A stretch of DNA of 64,000 bases from Arthrobacter sp. 131MFCol6.1 (GCF_000374925.1 NZ_KB895541.1:124001-188000); one strand, 5' to 3'. Positions 45,434 to 53,325 are shown, counted from the first letter of the stretch. A program made the numbers and translations. Notes: a model not told the origin generated them from the sequence alone.

Positions 45434-45775
45434 ACAAATCCTCCACCCTGGCATTACTAACAATCGAAACTCTGCCACCAGCGGGACGCATTTCGGGTTA
45501 GGACGGCTGGCGCGCCGTGATTTTCCGCGACTTTCCGCGACTTTCCGCGACTTTCCGCCGGTTTTTGCGGGTCTGCGGGAGAGATCGGGGGGAGGGGACC
45601 GGTGGGCTCTGGCATTCGGTGGGCGCTTAAGCAAAAATGACCCGACACCGGGCACAAAAACCGCATGTCCGGCGTTACAACGGTGAACCGCTCCCGGAGC
45701 CCAGGGTTACCATCCCGGCGGGCCATCCTGGAACGGCGAATCAATCGAACGAATGCGGAGTGTGAGCAACAAATA
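45434..45775. other. Divergent region of sepH and DUF4193
   Basis: A 342-base gap holding the promoters of two divergent genes and a 10-bp tandem repeat (listed separately). It contains no supported coding sequence or RNA gene. Confidence 0.5.
45521..45560. repeat. 10-bp tandem repeat, four units
   Basis: CTTTCCGCGA is repeated four times: units 2 and 3 are exact, unit 1 differs in its first base, and unit 4 in its last two. It begins 88 bases upstream of the sepH start. On the minus strand the unit reads TCGCGGAAAG. A helical-turn-length repeat suggests several protein molecules on one DNA face. Confidence 0.8.
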
Positions 45776-46075
45776 ATGGCGACTGATTACGATGCGCCGC
45801 GTAAGACCGAAGAAGACCTCAGTGAGGATTCGATTGAGGCTCTGAAGGCGCGGCGTACGGAGAAGCCTTCCGCTGTGGTGGATGAAGATGAGTCCGACCT
45901 CGCCGAAGGCTACGAACTTCCCGGCGCAGACCTGTCCGGGGAGGAACTGCTGGTCCGGGTTCTGCCCGCCCAGGCAGACGAATTCACGTGTGCCTCCTGC
46001 TTCCTCGTCCGCCACCGTTCGCAGATTGCCCGCGAAAAGGACGGCCTCAAGTATTGCAAGGATTGCGAGGGTTAG
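45776..46075 (+). CDS. DUF4193 family zinc-ribbon protein
   Basis: A 99-residue acidic protein of the actinobacteria-specific DUF4193 family. The N-terminal half is charged (KTEEDLSEDSIEALKARR), then SDLAEGYELPGADLSGEEL. The C-terminus carries CASCFLVRHRSQIA and KYCKDCEG, two CxxC pairs forming a probable zinc ribbon. Its place beside sepH, DUF3093 and dut is widely conserved in actinobacteria, and its high conservation suggests a core role, but none is established. The ATG lacks a close Shine-Dalgarno sequence. A terminator hairpin follows 12 bases after the stop. Confidence 0.9.
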   Translation: MATDYDAPRKTEEDLSEDSIEALKARRTEKPSAVVDEDESDLAEGYELPGADLSGEELLVRVLPAQADEFTCASCFLVRHRSQIAREKDGLKYCKDCEG

Positions 46076-46087
46076 GGACGCGGCAGC

Positions 46088-46116
46088 CGTGACCGGGAGC
46101 CCGGGTCCCGGTCACG
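46088..46116 (+). terminator. Terminator of DUF4193
   Basis: A perfect 10-bp stem CGTGACCGGG / CCCGGTCACG with a nine-base loop, followed by CATTT. Confidence 0.75.
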
Positions 46117-46143
46117 CATTTGGGACCCCTGCGCGCCTGGCGG

Positions 46144-46183
46144 CGCGCAGGAACCGTGGGTGGCAGCCGCGCAGGAACCGTGG
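46144..46183. repeat. 16-bp direct repeat pair
   Basis: CGCGCAGGAACCGTGG occurs at 46144-46159 and again, identical, at 46168-46183. The pair is in the gap between the convergent DUF4193 and DUF3093 genes, 16 bases past the DUF3093 stop codon. Confidence 0.75.
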
Positions 46184-46198
46184 CGGAGACGGCGGGAA

Positions 46199-46684
46199 CT
46201 AGGTGTTGAGCGCGGCGATCAGCTGTTCGGGGTGGCGGGTGGACGTGAGCCAGTACGGCGTGCGGTCCGAGGGGTCCTCGATCTCGATCCGGACCACCGG
46301 ATCCACCCAGCCGCGGATGCACAGGAACGCCAGCCCGTTGAGCCGGGTGCCGCGTTCCGCGGTCGCTTCCTTGCCCCGGAACGCCGTGGCCTTGCCCAGG
46401 AACCCGCGTTCAATGGTGGCCCTGCCCACCTTCAGGGTGGTCCTCGTGACAGCAATTGACGGCGTGGACAGGACCAGCAGCACGGAGATGATGATGAAGA
46501 GAACGATTGCTGCCGTAATGCCGGCCCAGATGCTGATGGGGGCCAGCATGAGGATCCCGGCGCTGGAGAACCCTGCCGAGACCAGCCAGATCCAGAAGTT
46601 TGGCCAAAGCTTCTCGGAGTAAAGGACAGTGGAGTCGCTCGGGGCGCTCTTCGGGGCAGGCGCGGCTGCGCTGGATTCGGGCAT
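46199..46684 (-). CDS. DUF3093 family membrane protein
   Basis: A 161-residue protein. Two adjacent hydrophobic segments (about residues 31-53 and 54-75, FWIWLVSAGFSSAGILML and GITAAIVLFIIISVLLVL) are followed by a cytoplasmic or external beta-rich domain. That domain contains SIAVTRTTLKVGRATIE and the family-like end PYWLTSTRHPEQLIAAL. DUF3093 genes next to dut are conserved in actinobacteria. The ATG at 46684 is used, but a GTG two codons upstream is also possible and neither has a good ribosome binding site. It is divergent from dut, with 164 bases between. Function unknown. Confidence 0.88.
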   Translation of the reverse strand: MPESSAAAPAPKSAPSDSTVLYSEKLWPNFWIWLVSAGFSSAGILMLAPISIWAGITAAIVLFIIISVLLVLSTPSIAVTRTTLKVGRATIERGFLGKATAFRGKEATAERGTRLNGLAFLCIRGWVDPVVRIEIEDPSDRTPYWLTSTRHPEQLIAALNT

Positions 46685-46848
46685 AAGCACAGCTTTTCAT
46701 CTTTCCCGGCCTATTTCACCTCGGCCCCCGCCCGTCTCCAGCCCCGGACCAACCCGCGTCAACCCGGCTCCAGTCCCGCGGGCGCCGTGCGCGGGCAGGC
46801 CGGCAGCGGCTAGGACGATGTTCCTCGCGGGCGTTAGAGTGAGGGACT

Positions 46849-47367
46849 GTGACTGAAGAAAACACCGCCGTCGCCAGTGCCGCCTCCACGGCCAGCGACG
46901 CAGCCTACGGAACGCCCACCTTGACGGTACAGCTGAAAATGCTCGACGACGGGCTCGAGCCGCCGTCGTACGCGCATCCGGGCGACGCCGGCGCCGACCT
47001 TCGCGCCCGGGAGGACGTCGTCCTCGCGCCGGGGGAGCGCCGCCTCGTCCCGACCGGCGTCTCGATTGCGCTGCCGGATGGTTTCGTTGCGCTGATCCAC
47101 CCCCGCTCCGGCCTCGCCACCAAGCACGGACTCACGGTGGTGAACGCCCCCGGGACCGTGGACGCCGGCTACCGCGGGGAAATCGCGGTGACACTGCTCA
47201 ATACGGACCGGCACGAGGCGATCGAGCTCCGCCGCGGCGATAGAATTGCACAAATGGTCATTCAGCGCGTGGAGTACGCCAGGTTCCTCCCGGTCGAGGA
47301 GCTCGACGGCTCCGTCCGCGGCGGGGGAGGCTTCGGCTCCACCGGCGGTTTCGGCGGACCGGCCTGA
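46849..47367 (+). CDS. dut: dUTP diphosphatase
   Basis: A 172-residue trimeric dUTPase that hydrolyses dUTP to dUMP and keeps uracil out of DNA. The five conserved motifs are visible: AHPGDAGADLRA (1), PRSGLATKHGL (2), NAPGTVDAGYRGEI (3), RRGDRIAQMVIQ (4) and the Gly-rich C-terminal RGGGGFGSTG (5). An N-terminal extension of about 22 residues rich in Ala/Ser is longer than usual. The GTG start at 46849 is eight bases after a TAGAGT hexamer, so translation may be leaderless or use the short GAGGG. It precedes the DUF3710-OB-DUF3159 operon. Confidence 0.96.
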   Translation: MTEENTAVASAASTASDAAYGTPTLTVQLKMLDDGLEPPSYAHPGDAGADLRAREDVVLAPGERRLVPTGVSIALPDGFVALIHPRSGLATKHGLTVVNAPGTVDAGYRGEIAVTLLNTDRHEAIELRRGDRIAQMVIQRVEYARFLPVEELDGSVRGGGGFGSTGGFGGPA

Positions 47368-47448
47368 GCGCAGGCCCCGGCAAGGCCACGGGAGCCAGCT
47401 GCGTTTCTGCAGTGCCGCAGGTACTGCAGAACATCGGCGCCGAAGCAC

Positions 47449-47526
47449 ACAGGCACTGAAGCACATAGGCATTGAAGCAACATAGGCATTGAAGCAACAC
47501 GGGCATGACAGCAACACAGGCGCTGG
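47449..47526. repeat. 17-bp tandem repeat array upstream of DUF3710
   Basis: About 4.6 units of ATAGGCATTGAAGCAAC. Units at 47465-47481 and 47482-47498 are identical; the flanking units (47449-47464, 47499-47515, 47516-47526) are degenerate, the first one base shorter. A separate GGGAAATGAT pair follows at 47525-47534 and 47544-47553. The array occupies the middle of the 289-base dut-DUF3710 gap and has no long open frame of its own that I would support. Confidence 0.85.
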
Positions 47527-47656
47527 GAAATGATCAGCGATGCGGGAAATGATGCAGGGAACAACGAACCGGCCGCGGGGTAGCGGGCGGCCACGCGGAC
47601 AGGCGCCAGGACGGCGCCGGGCGGCGGTACAGGACCACAACTGAAGGAGACACCCC

Positions 47657-48388
47657 ATGGTTTTTGGGCGCGGCAGGAAAGCCAAACAGGAGCAGCCAGC
47701 AGAGCCGGGCGAAGCCACGGAAGCTGCCAGTGACGCCGCTGCGACGCCGGCCGGGAACGTTGCCGAAACCGCTGGCCGGGCCGCGACCGGGCCCTTCGAC
47801 GTCTCGGAAATCGAGGACCAGGACGGGTATGTGGATCTCGGCGCGCTGCTGATCGCGCCCCGCGAGGGACTCCAGCTCCGTTTGGAGGTCGAAGAGGCGA
47901 GCCAGCGCGTCGTCGCCGTCACCATGGACCTGGAGGGCTCGAGCCTTCAGCTGCAGGCCTTCGCCGCCCCCCGCTCCGAGGGCCTGTGGGATGAGATCCG
48001 TGAGCAAATCGGCCAGTCGGTCGGCAGCCAGGGCGGCCAGGTCGAGGAGGTCGAAGGCAGCTTCGGCGTCGAGCTCGTGGCGAAGCTTCCCGCCGGCGGC
48101 GCAGACGGCAGCCAGGGGTACCGCGTGGCCCGCTTCATCGGGGTCGATGGCCCGCGCTGGTTCCTCCGCGGCGTATTCGGCGGCGAGGCGGCCCTTGACC
48201 GCGACGCGGCGGCCGGGCTGGAAGGGCTCTTCCGGAAGATCGTGGTGGTCCGTGGCGAGAACCCCATGCCGCCGCGTGACTTGCTGCAGCTGCGACTGCC
48301 CAAGGACACCGCCGCTGCACCGTCGCCGCAGGCGGCCCCCGAATTCGAACAGCCCGAACGCGGACCGGAGATAACCCAGATTGGCTGA
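47657..48388 (+). CDS. DUF3710 family protein
   Basis: A 243-residue soluble protein of the actinobacterial DUF3710 family. It opens MVFGRGRKAKQ, passes through a disordered Ala/Glu stretch, and then has the conserved GYVDLGALLIAPREGLQLRLEVEE and SLQLQAFAAPRSEGLWDEIREQI. ARFIGVDGPRWFLRGVFGG follows. The end is Pro/Glu-rich. AAGGAGA lies seven bases before the ATG. It overlaps the next gene's start by eight bases, and the three-gene order DUF3710, OB-fold, DUF3159 is the same as in mycobacteria. Function unknown. Confidence 0.9.
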   Translation: MVFGRGRKAKQEQPAEPGEATEAASDAAATPAGNVAETAGRAATGPFDVSEIEDQDGYVDLGALLIAPREGLQLRLEVEEASQRVVAVTMDLEGSSLQLQAFAAPRSEGLWDEIREQIGQSVGSQGGQVEEVEGSFGVELVAKLPAGGADGSQGYRVARFIGVDGPRWFLRGVFGGEAALDRDAAAGLEGLFRKIVVVRGENPMPPRDLLQLRLPKDTAAAPSPQAAPEFEQPERGPEITQIG

Positions 48389-48836
48389 TGCCGCCGGCAG
48401 GAAAGCCACCGCCACCATGTCCGTCCGGGACTTGCCGGACCGCGGTCGGGTACTGTGCCACGGCTTCATCGAGTCCGTGACGTACGTGCCCGCCAACCAG
48501 GTGGCCTCCTTCATTGCGATCCTGATCGATCACGACGCACCCGCGCCCGTCAGCCGGTTCCCGGGGCTTGGTGCCAAGGCCGGCTCCGGCGCAGGAGCGG
48601 CGAGCAGCCTGCCGGCCAACGGGGTCTCCACACACCGGGTGCGCCCCGGCGCTCAGCGCCAGCGGCCGGCCGGTCCCAAGGAGCGGCTGCGCGTCGTATG
48701 GCTGGGCCGGCGCCGGATCCCCGGTGTCGACGCCGGAACGGAGCTCCGCCTCGAGGGCATGGTGACCATGCGCGACGGGCTGCCGACGATCTTCAACCCC
48801 CGCTACGAAATACTCTCCCGCCAGGAGGAGCAATGA
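48381..48836 (+). CDS. OB-fold nucleic-acid-binding protein
   Basis: A 151-residue protein whose beta-rich pattern fits an OB fold: RGRVLCHGFIESVTYV, ASFIAILIDHDA, LRVVWLGRRRIPGVDAGTELRLEGMV and TIFNPRYEIL. A basic Gly/Ala-rich insert of about 35 residues (60-95) lies between strands. Its homologue in mycobacteria sits at the same place in the same operon. It may bind DNA or RNA, which is inferred from fold only. The TTG start overlaps the end of DUF3710; an in-frame ATG at 48417 is the alternative. Its stop overlaps the next ATG (ATGA). Confidence 0.82.
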   Translation: MADAAGRKATATMSVRDLPDRGRVLCHGFIESVTYVPANQVASFIAILIDHDAPAPVSRFPGLGAKAGSGAGAASSLPANGVSTHRVRPGAQRQRPAGPKERLRVVWLGRRRIPGVDAGTELRLEGMVTMRDGLPTIFNPRYEILSRQEEQ

Positions 48837-49696
48837 CCCTGCCCGAACACCCCGAGCGGGCCCGCCCGGACCGGCCTCAGCAAGACATCGGCCGGCAGGA
48901 ACCGGGGGAAACCGCCGACGGCGGCCGGGACGTTGCCGCGCCGGTGACTTCCCAGCCAACGGCCGCCGGGCCGGCGGCCGCCGATCCCGCGGCTTCCCAA
49001 TCCGTGGCGTCCCAGCCCACCGTTGCCCAGTTGGCCGGGGACTATGCGGCCAAGGCCGGCCTGCACCGGTCGAGCAACGGCAACATCGACGTGCTTAAAA
49101 GCGCCGGCGGCATCCAGGGCATCGCCGAGAGTATCCTGCCGGGCCTGGTCTTCCTGATTGCGTTCACCATCGACCGGGAAAACCTGGCGATGGCCGTCAC
49201 AGCCTCCCTGGCGGTGGCCGCCGTCTTCACTGTGGCGCGGCTGGTCCAGCGCAAACCGCTGACGCAGGCGCTGGCGGGCTTCATCGGCGTCGGACTCTCC
49301 GCCTGGCTGGCCACCTCGACCGGCAAAGCAGAGAACTTCTACGTCCTGGGGTTCTTCACCAACGTCGGCTACATCGTGGCAATGTCGATCTCCGTGGCCG
49401 TGCGCTGGCCGATCGCCGGCCTGCTCTTCGGCTTCATCCGCAACGAGGGCCTGGAATGGCGCAAGGACCCGAAGCGGATCAGGGCATACAGCATCGGCAC
49501 GTGGGTGATCGTTGCCGTGCTGGTCCTGCGGCTCGTGGTGCAGGTGCCGCTCTACTTCATGGGGGAACAGGGCCTCGCCGCCCTCGCCACCACCAGGCTC
49601 CTCATGGGTGCCCCGCTGTATATCCTCGGCATCTGGATTGCCTGGCTGATCACCCGGCCGGCCCCGGTGCCCGCCGCGGCCACAGAGGCCAACTGA
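48833..49696 (+). CDS. DUF3159 family membrane protein
   Basis: A 287-residue protein. The first 75 residues are polar and disordered (Pro, Ala, Gln-rich). The rest is a five- or six-helix membrane domain (ILPGLVFLIAFTI; AMAVTASLAVAAVFTVARLV; ALAGFIGVGLSAWLAT; NVGYIVAMSISVAV; WVIVAVLVLRLVVQVPLYF; PLYILGIWIAWLI). A conserved loop FIRNEGLEWRKDP lies between helices. A strong AGGAGGAG ribosome binding site and a 4-base ATGA overlap with the OB gene support translational coupling. Role unknown; the operon partner suggests a connection to a nucleic-acid-binding or envelope process. The gene ends at a long hairpin. Confidence 0.9.
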   Translation: MTLPEHPERARPDRPQQDIGRQEPGETADGGRDVAAPVTSQPTAAGPAAADPAASQSVASQPTVAQLAGDYAAKAGLHRSSNGNIDVLKSAGGIQGIAESILPGLVFLIAFTIDRENLAMAVTASLAVAAVFTVARLVQRKPLTQALAGFIGVGLSAWLATSTGKAENFYVLGFFTNVGYIVAMSISVAVRWPIAGLLFGFIRNEGLEWRKDPKRIRAYSIGTWVIVAVLVLRLVVQVPLYFMGEQGLAALATTRLLMGAPLYILGIWIAWLITRPAPVPAAATEAN

Positions 49697-49699
49697 CCC

Positions 49700-49760
49700 G
49701 ATGCGCTATCAGTAATGGCCGTTCCCAAGCCCCGGGAACGGCCATTACTGATAGCGCATC
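49700..49760. terminator. Perfect 27-bp hairpin between convergent genes
   Basis: Arms at 49700-49726 and 49734-49760 are fully complementary, with a seven-base loop (AAGCCCC). It starts four bases past the DUF3159 stop and ends 18 bases from the stop of the downstream RCK gene. It is followed by TTTACG and probably terminates both genes. It is less GC-rich than the other terminators here and longer than needed, so a dispersed repeat is possible. Confidence 0.85.
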
Positions 49761-49778
49761 TTTACGTAAACAGGGGGA

Positions 49779-50522
49779 TCAGCCGTCGAAGCCGTCGTCC
49801 CCGGCCGGCTGGGTGCCGTGGCCGTGCTGGTCCGAGGTCACCGGGTGCTGGTCCTCCAGCGGGGATTCGGGTGCCAGCAGGGCCCGGAGGTCGTCCTCGG
49901 CCGCGATCGTGGTGACAAAGAACAGCTCGTCGCCGCCGTCGATCACGTCGTCGCGGCTCGGTGTGATGGGCGCCTGGTCCCGCAGGATCGCGACGAGGGT
50001 GGCGTCCTCGGGCCACTGGACATCGCCCACGGTCAGCCCGATCACGTGCGAGTCGTGCGGGACCGTGAACTCCACCAGCGAGGACACCCCGGTCTGCAGC
50101 GTCAGCAGCCGGACCAGGTCACCGATCTCCACCGCCTCCTCCACCAGGGCGGTCATCAGTTGCGGGGTGTTGACCGCGACGTCGACGCCCCAGGAATCGT
50201 CGAACATCCAGTCGTTCTTGGGGTTGTTGACCCGGCCGACGGTACGCCCGACGCCGAATTCCGTCTTGGCCAGCAGCGAGACCACCAGGTTGACCTTGTC
50301 GTCACCGGTGGCGGACACCACGACGTCGGCGTCCTCGAGTTTGGCGTCCTGCAGCGTGCTCAGCTCGCAGGCATCACCGACCAGCCAGTGGGCGCCGCGC
50401 AGCCCGCTCCGGCCGATGACCTCCGGCTTCTCGTCGATCAGCAGGATTTCGTGCTTGTGGGCCAGCAACTCGCGGGCGATCGAGGACCCGACGCTTCCGG
50501 CACCGACGATGACGACTTTCAC
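49779..50522 (-). CDS. TrkA-type RCK potassium regulatory protein (second)
   Basis: A 247-residue cytosolic RCK protein. RCK_N is a Rossmann fold with VIVGAGSVGSSIA and the acidic LLIDEKPE, then VVSATGDDKVNL. RCK_C (about 140-225) follows, and the last 20 residues are His/Gln/Gly-rich. RCK subunits bind NAD(H), ATP or c-di-AMP and gate potassium transporters. The GTG start directly follows the previous gene's TAA, with AAGGAG six bases upstream, so the pair is translated together (ceoB-ceoC arrangement in mycobacteria). No TrkH/KtrB membrane subunit is in the window; a KimA-like permease is divergent from the pair. Confidence 0.93.
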   Translation of the reverse strand: MKVVIVGAGSVGSSIARELLAHKHEILLIDEKPEVIGRSGLRGAHWLVGDACELSTLQDAKLEDADVVVSATGDDKVNLVVSLLAKTEFGVGRTVGRVNNPKNDWMFDDSWGVDVAVNTPQLMTALVEEAVEIGDLVRLLTLQTGVSSLVEFTVPHDSHVIGLTVGDVQWPEDATLVAILRDQAPITPSRDDVIDGGDELFFVTTIAAEDDLRALLAPESPLEDQHPVTSDQHGHGTQPAGDDGFDG

Positions 50523-51194
50523 TTAGGACTCCTTGGCGGGGGATTTGGCGAGAATGTGGCCGATCTCGGAGCTCCGCTCCACGTTCAGCATGGCGTGGAC
50601 AGTGTCGCCGTCCTGATAGGACGTGGCGGCAGCGGGCAGCATGCCCTCGCCGAACCGGGTCAGATACGCGATCCGGATGCCGGCCGCCTTTTCGATCGAC
50701 GAGATCGGGTGCCCGATCCAGTCGGGGTTGAGGTCAACCTCCGCGAGTACCAGCCGGCCCGAGGGTTCCCGGAAGTCACCGGCAATGTGCTGTTCGGGCA
50801 GGATGCGGCGCAGCACCTGGTCGGCGCTCCAGCGGACTGCGGCGACGGTGGGAATGCCGAGGCGCTGGTAGATTTCGGCGCGGCCCGGGTCATAGATCCT
50901 GGCCACCACATGCGGAACGTGGAAGGTCTCCCGCGCCACCCGGGTGGCGAGGATGTTGGAGTTGTCGCCGCTGGAAACGGCCGCGAAGGCATAGGCTTCC
51001 TCGACGCCGGCGCGCTTCATCGTCTCGCGGTCAAACCCGACCCCCGTGACCTTCCGTCCGGAAAATCCTGTGCGGAGCCGGCGGAAGGCACGGTCATCCT
51101 GGTCGATGATGGCCACCGAATGCCCGGCGTCCTCGAGCGTGTGCGCCAGGGTTGCCCCGACACGGCCACAACCCATGATCACGAAGTGCGCCAC
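50523..51194 (-). CDS. TrkA-type RCK potassium regulatory protein (first)
   Basis: A 223-residue protein with RCK_N (FVIMGCGRVGATLA, AIIDQDDRAFRRL, AFAAVSSGDNSNILA) and RCK_C (about 135-215, SGRLVLAEVDLNPDWIGHPISSIEKAAGIRIAYLTR). It is the upstream member of a two-RCK operon. The GTG start at 51194 has AGGAGG five bases before it. The two paralogues are not identical and may form hetero-oligomers. Known partners of RCK proteins are Trk/Ktr channels, but the divergently transcribed permease here is of the KimA type, which makes that permease the most plausible local partner (inference). Confidence 0.93.
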   Translation of the reverse strand: MAHFVIMGCGRVGATLAHTLEDAGHSVAIIDQDDRAFRRLRTGFSGRKVTGVGFDRETMKRAGVEEAYAFAAVSSGDNSNILATRVARETFHVPHVVARIYDPGRAEIYQRLGIPTVAAVRWSADQVLRRILPEQHIAGDFREPSGRLVLAEVDLNPDWIGHPISSIEKAAGIRIAYLTRFGEGMLPAAATSYQDGDTVHAMLNVERSSEIGHILAKSPAKES

Positions 51195-51336
51195 ATGGGC
51201 CTCCTCTTGGTTCTGCGTCTGATACTGCGTAAAACTCTACCGGCCACGCGGTCCCGGAAGGCCACGGCCACGGGGCGCCGGCCGGCGCCCTTGTGTACGC
51301 CGGCTTCACCGTCATGACATCGCGTCCGAATCAGAC

Positions 51337-51342
51337 TAGCTT
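51337..51342 (+). promoter_or_regulatory. Candidate -10 element of a leaderless promoter, KimA-like gene
   Basis: TAGCTT is followed by six bases and a GTG at 51349. This favours the second of the two consecutive GTG codons (51346, 51349) as the true start. Confidence 0.4.
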
Positions 51343-51345
51343 TGT

Positions 51346-53325
51346 GTGGTGCTGACAATTTTCAATGCCGTGAAGCGGGTGCTGGTAGGCAAGCCCTTCC
51401 GGAACGACCGTCTGGCCCACACGCTCTTGCCGAAGCGGATCGCGCTGCCCATTTTCGCCTCGGACGCGCTGTCCTCCGTGGCCTATGCGCCCGACGAAAT
51501 CCTCCTGACCCTGGCCCTGGCCGGCGTGAGTGCGGTGGCCATCTCGCCGTTGGTGGGCCTCGCCGTCATGGTGGTGCTCCTGACCGTCGTGGCCTCCTAC
51601 CGCCAGAACGTCCACGCCTACCCCTCCGGTGGCGGCGACTACGAGATCGCCAACGTCAACCTGGGCAAGTTTGCCGGCCTCACCGTGGCCTCGGCGCTGC
51701 TGGTTGACTATGTGCTGACCGTGGCCGTGTCCATGTCCTCGGCCGCGACGTACCTGACCACCGCCGTGCCCTCGCTGCACGGACAGCAGGCGGCAATTGC
51801 CACGATCGGGGTCATCATCCTGGCCCTCGTGAACCTGCGCGGCATCAAGGAGGCCGGCAGCGTCTTCGCCGTCCCGACCTACATCTTCATGGCCTCCATC
51901 CTGGGCATGACCGCCGTCGGGATCTTCCAGGCCGCCACCGGCCAGCTGGGGCAGGCACCCTCGGCGGCGTTCGAAATTGTGCCGGAGCCGGGCTTCGATG
52001 AGGGACTTGTCGGTCTGGCCGGCGCGTTCCTGCTGCTGCGTGCGTTCTCCTCGGGCGCGGCTGCCCTGACCGGCGTCGAGGCCATCAGCAACGGTGTACC
52101 CAACTTCCAGAAGCCCAAGAGCAAGAACGCGGCCACCACCCTGCTCCTGCTCGGCGTGATTGCCTCCGCCATGCTCGCGGGCATCATCTATCTGGCCAAC
52201 GCCACCCAAGTCCACATCGTCCTGGACCCGGCGACCGAATTCCTCCTGAACGGCAAACCGTTGGAGGAGGGCTACATCCAGAATCCGGCCATCAGCCAGA
52301 TCGCACAGACCGTCTTCGGCGAGGGCTCCATCCCTTTCTACATCGTGGTGGCCGCCACCGGCGTCATCCTCGTGTTCGCCTCCAACACGGCGTTCAACGG
52401 CTTCCCGGTACTCGGCTCGATCTTGGCGCAGGACGGCTACCTGCCGCGCCAGCTGCGCACCCGTGGCGACCGGCTGGCCTTCAGCAACGGCGTCCTGGCC
52501 CTGGCGGCCGGCGCCATCGTGCTGATCCTCGCCTTCAACGCCGACGTCACAAAGCTCATCCAGCTCTACATCGTGGGTGTCTTCATCTCCTTCACGATGA
52601 GCCAGCTGGGCATGATCCGGCACTGGGGCAGGGAACTGAAACTGTCCAAGGACCCCGCCGTGCGGTTGCGCATCATCAAGTCCCGGACCATCAACACGGT
52701 GGGCTTTTGCATGACCGCACTGGTGCTGATCATCGTCCTCATCACCAAGTTCTCGCAGGGCGCCTGGATCGCGCTGCTGGCCATGTTCGTGCTGTTCCTG
52801 ATCATGTGGAGCATCCGGGCGCACTATGACAACGTGGCCAAGGAACTCGCCGTGGACGAGGACTCCTCGCCGCGCGCCCTGCCCACCCGTGTACACGCCG
52901 TGCTGCTCGTCTCGCACGTGCGCAAACCGGTCCTGCGCGCCCTCGCCTACGCCCGGGCCTCACGCCCCTCGCGGCTGGACGCCATCACAGTGGACATCAG
53001 TGCGGAGGAGACCGAGGCGACTGTTGCGGACTGGGAGAAGCTCGAAATCCCGGTGCCGCTGACCGTCCTGGCCAGCCCGTTCCGTGAAACGGTGACCCCG
53101 ATCATGGAGTACATCAAGAGCATGCGCCGGGATTCGCCCCGCGACCTGATCGTGGTGTACATCCCGGAGTATGTCGTGGGCAAATGGTGGGAGCAGCTGG
53201 TCCACAACCAGACCGCGCTGCGCATCAAGACCCGGCTGCACTTCGAGCCCGGCGTCATGGTGGCCAGTGTGCCGTGGCAGCTGAAATCGTCCGAAGAAGC
53301 CAAGAACCTGCAGGATATCCAATGA
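51346..53325 (+). CDS. APC-superfamily permease, KimA-like potassium importer
   Basis: A 659-residue transporter: 12 hydrophobic segments (to about residue 500) and a cytosolic C-terminal domain of about 150 residues. Stretches match what I recall of Bacillus subtilis KimA: GKPF, SDALSSVAYA, SYRQNVHAYPSGGGDY, LLVDYVLTVAVS, AFSSGAAALTGVEAISN and RGDRLAFSNG. Residues implicated in KimA potassium binding have counterparts at Asp40, Tyr47, Asp121 and Tyr122. The C-terminal domain ends like KimA too (VHNQTALRIKTRLHFEPGVMVASVPW). Annotation pipelines usually call such genes amino-acid permeases. Two RCK genes are divergent 151 bases away. The stop overlaps the methyltransferase ATG. Confidence 0.88.
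   Translation: MVLTIFNAVKRVLVGKPFRNDRLAHTLLPKRIALPIFASDALSSVAYAPDEILLTLALAGVSAVAISPLVGLAVMVVLLTVVASYRQNVHAYPSGGGDYEIANVNLGKFAGLTVASALLVDYVLTVAVSMSSAATYLTTAVPSLHGQQAAIATIGVIILALVNLRGIKEAGSVFAVPTYIFMASILGMTAVGIFQAATGQLGQAPSAAFEIVPEPGFDEGLVGLAGAFLLLRAFSSGAAALTGVEAISNGVPNFQKPKSKNAATTLLLLGVIASAMLAGIIYLANATQVHIVLDPATEFLLNGKPLEEGYIQNPAISQIAQTVFGEGSIPFYIVVAATGVILVFASNTAFNGFPVLGSILAQDGYLPRQLRTRGDRLAFSNGVLALAAGAIVLILAFNADVTKLIQLYIVGVFISFTMSQLGMIRHWGRELKLSKDPAVRLRIIKSRTINTVGFCMTALVLIIVLITKFSQGAWIALLAMFVLFLIMWSIRAHYDNVAKELAVDEDSSPRALPTRVHAVLLVSHVRKPVLRALAYARASRPSRLDAITVDISAEETEATVADWEKLEIPVPLTVLASPFRETVTPIMEYIKSMRRDSPRDLIVVYIPEYVVGKWWEQLVHNQTALRIKTRLHFEPGVMVASVPWQLKSSEEAKNLQDIQ

Noticed and set aside
45521..45560. 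CRISPR array
   Set aside because: The repeats are 10 bp, directly adjacent and without spacers.
47449..47526. CRISPR array or small repeat-protein gene
   Set aside because: The repeats are contiguous without spacers and no convincing start, ribosome binding site or domain was found in the frames across it.
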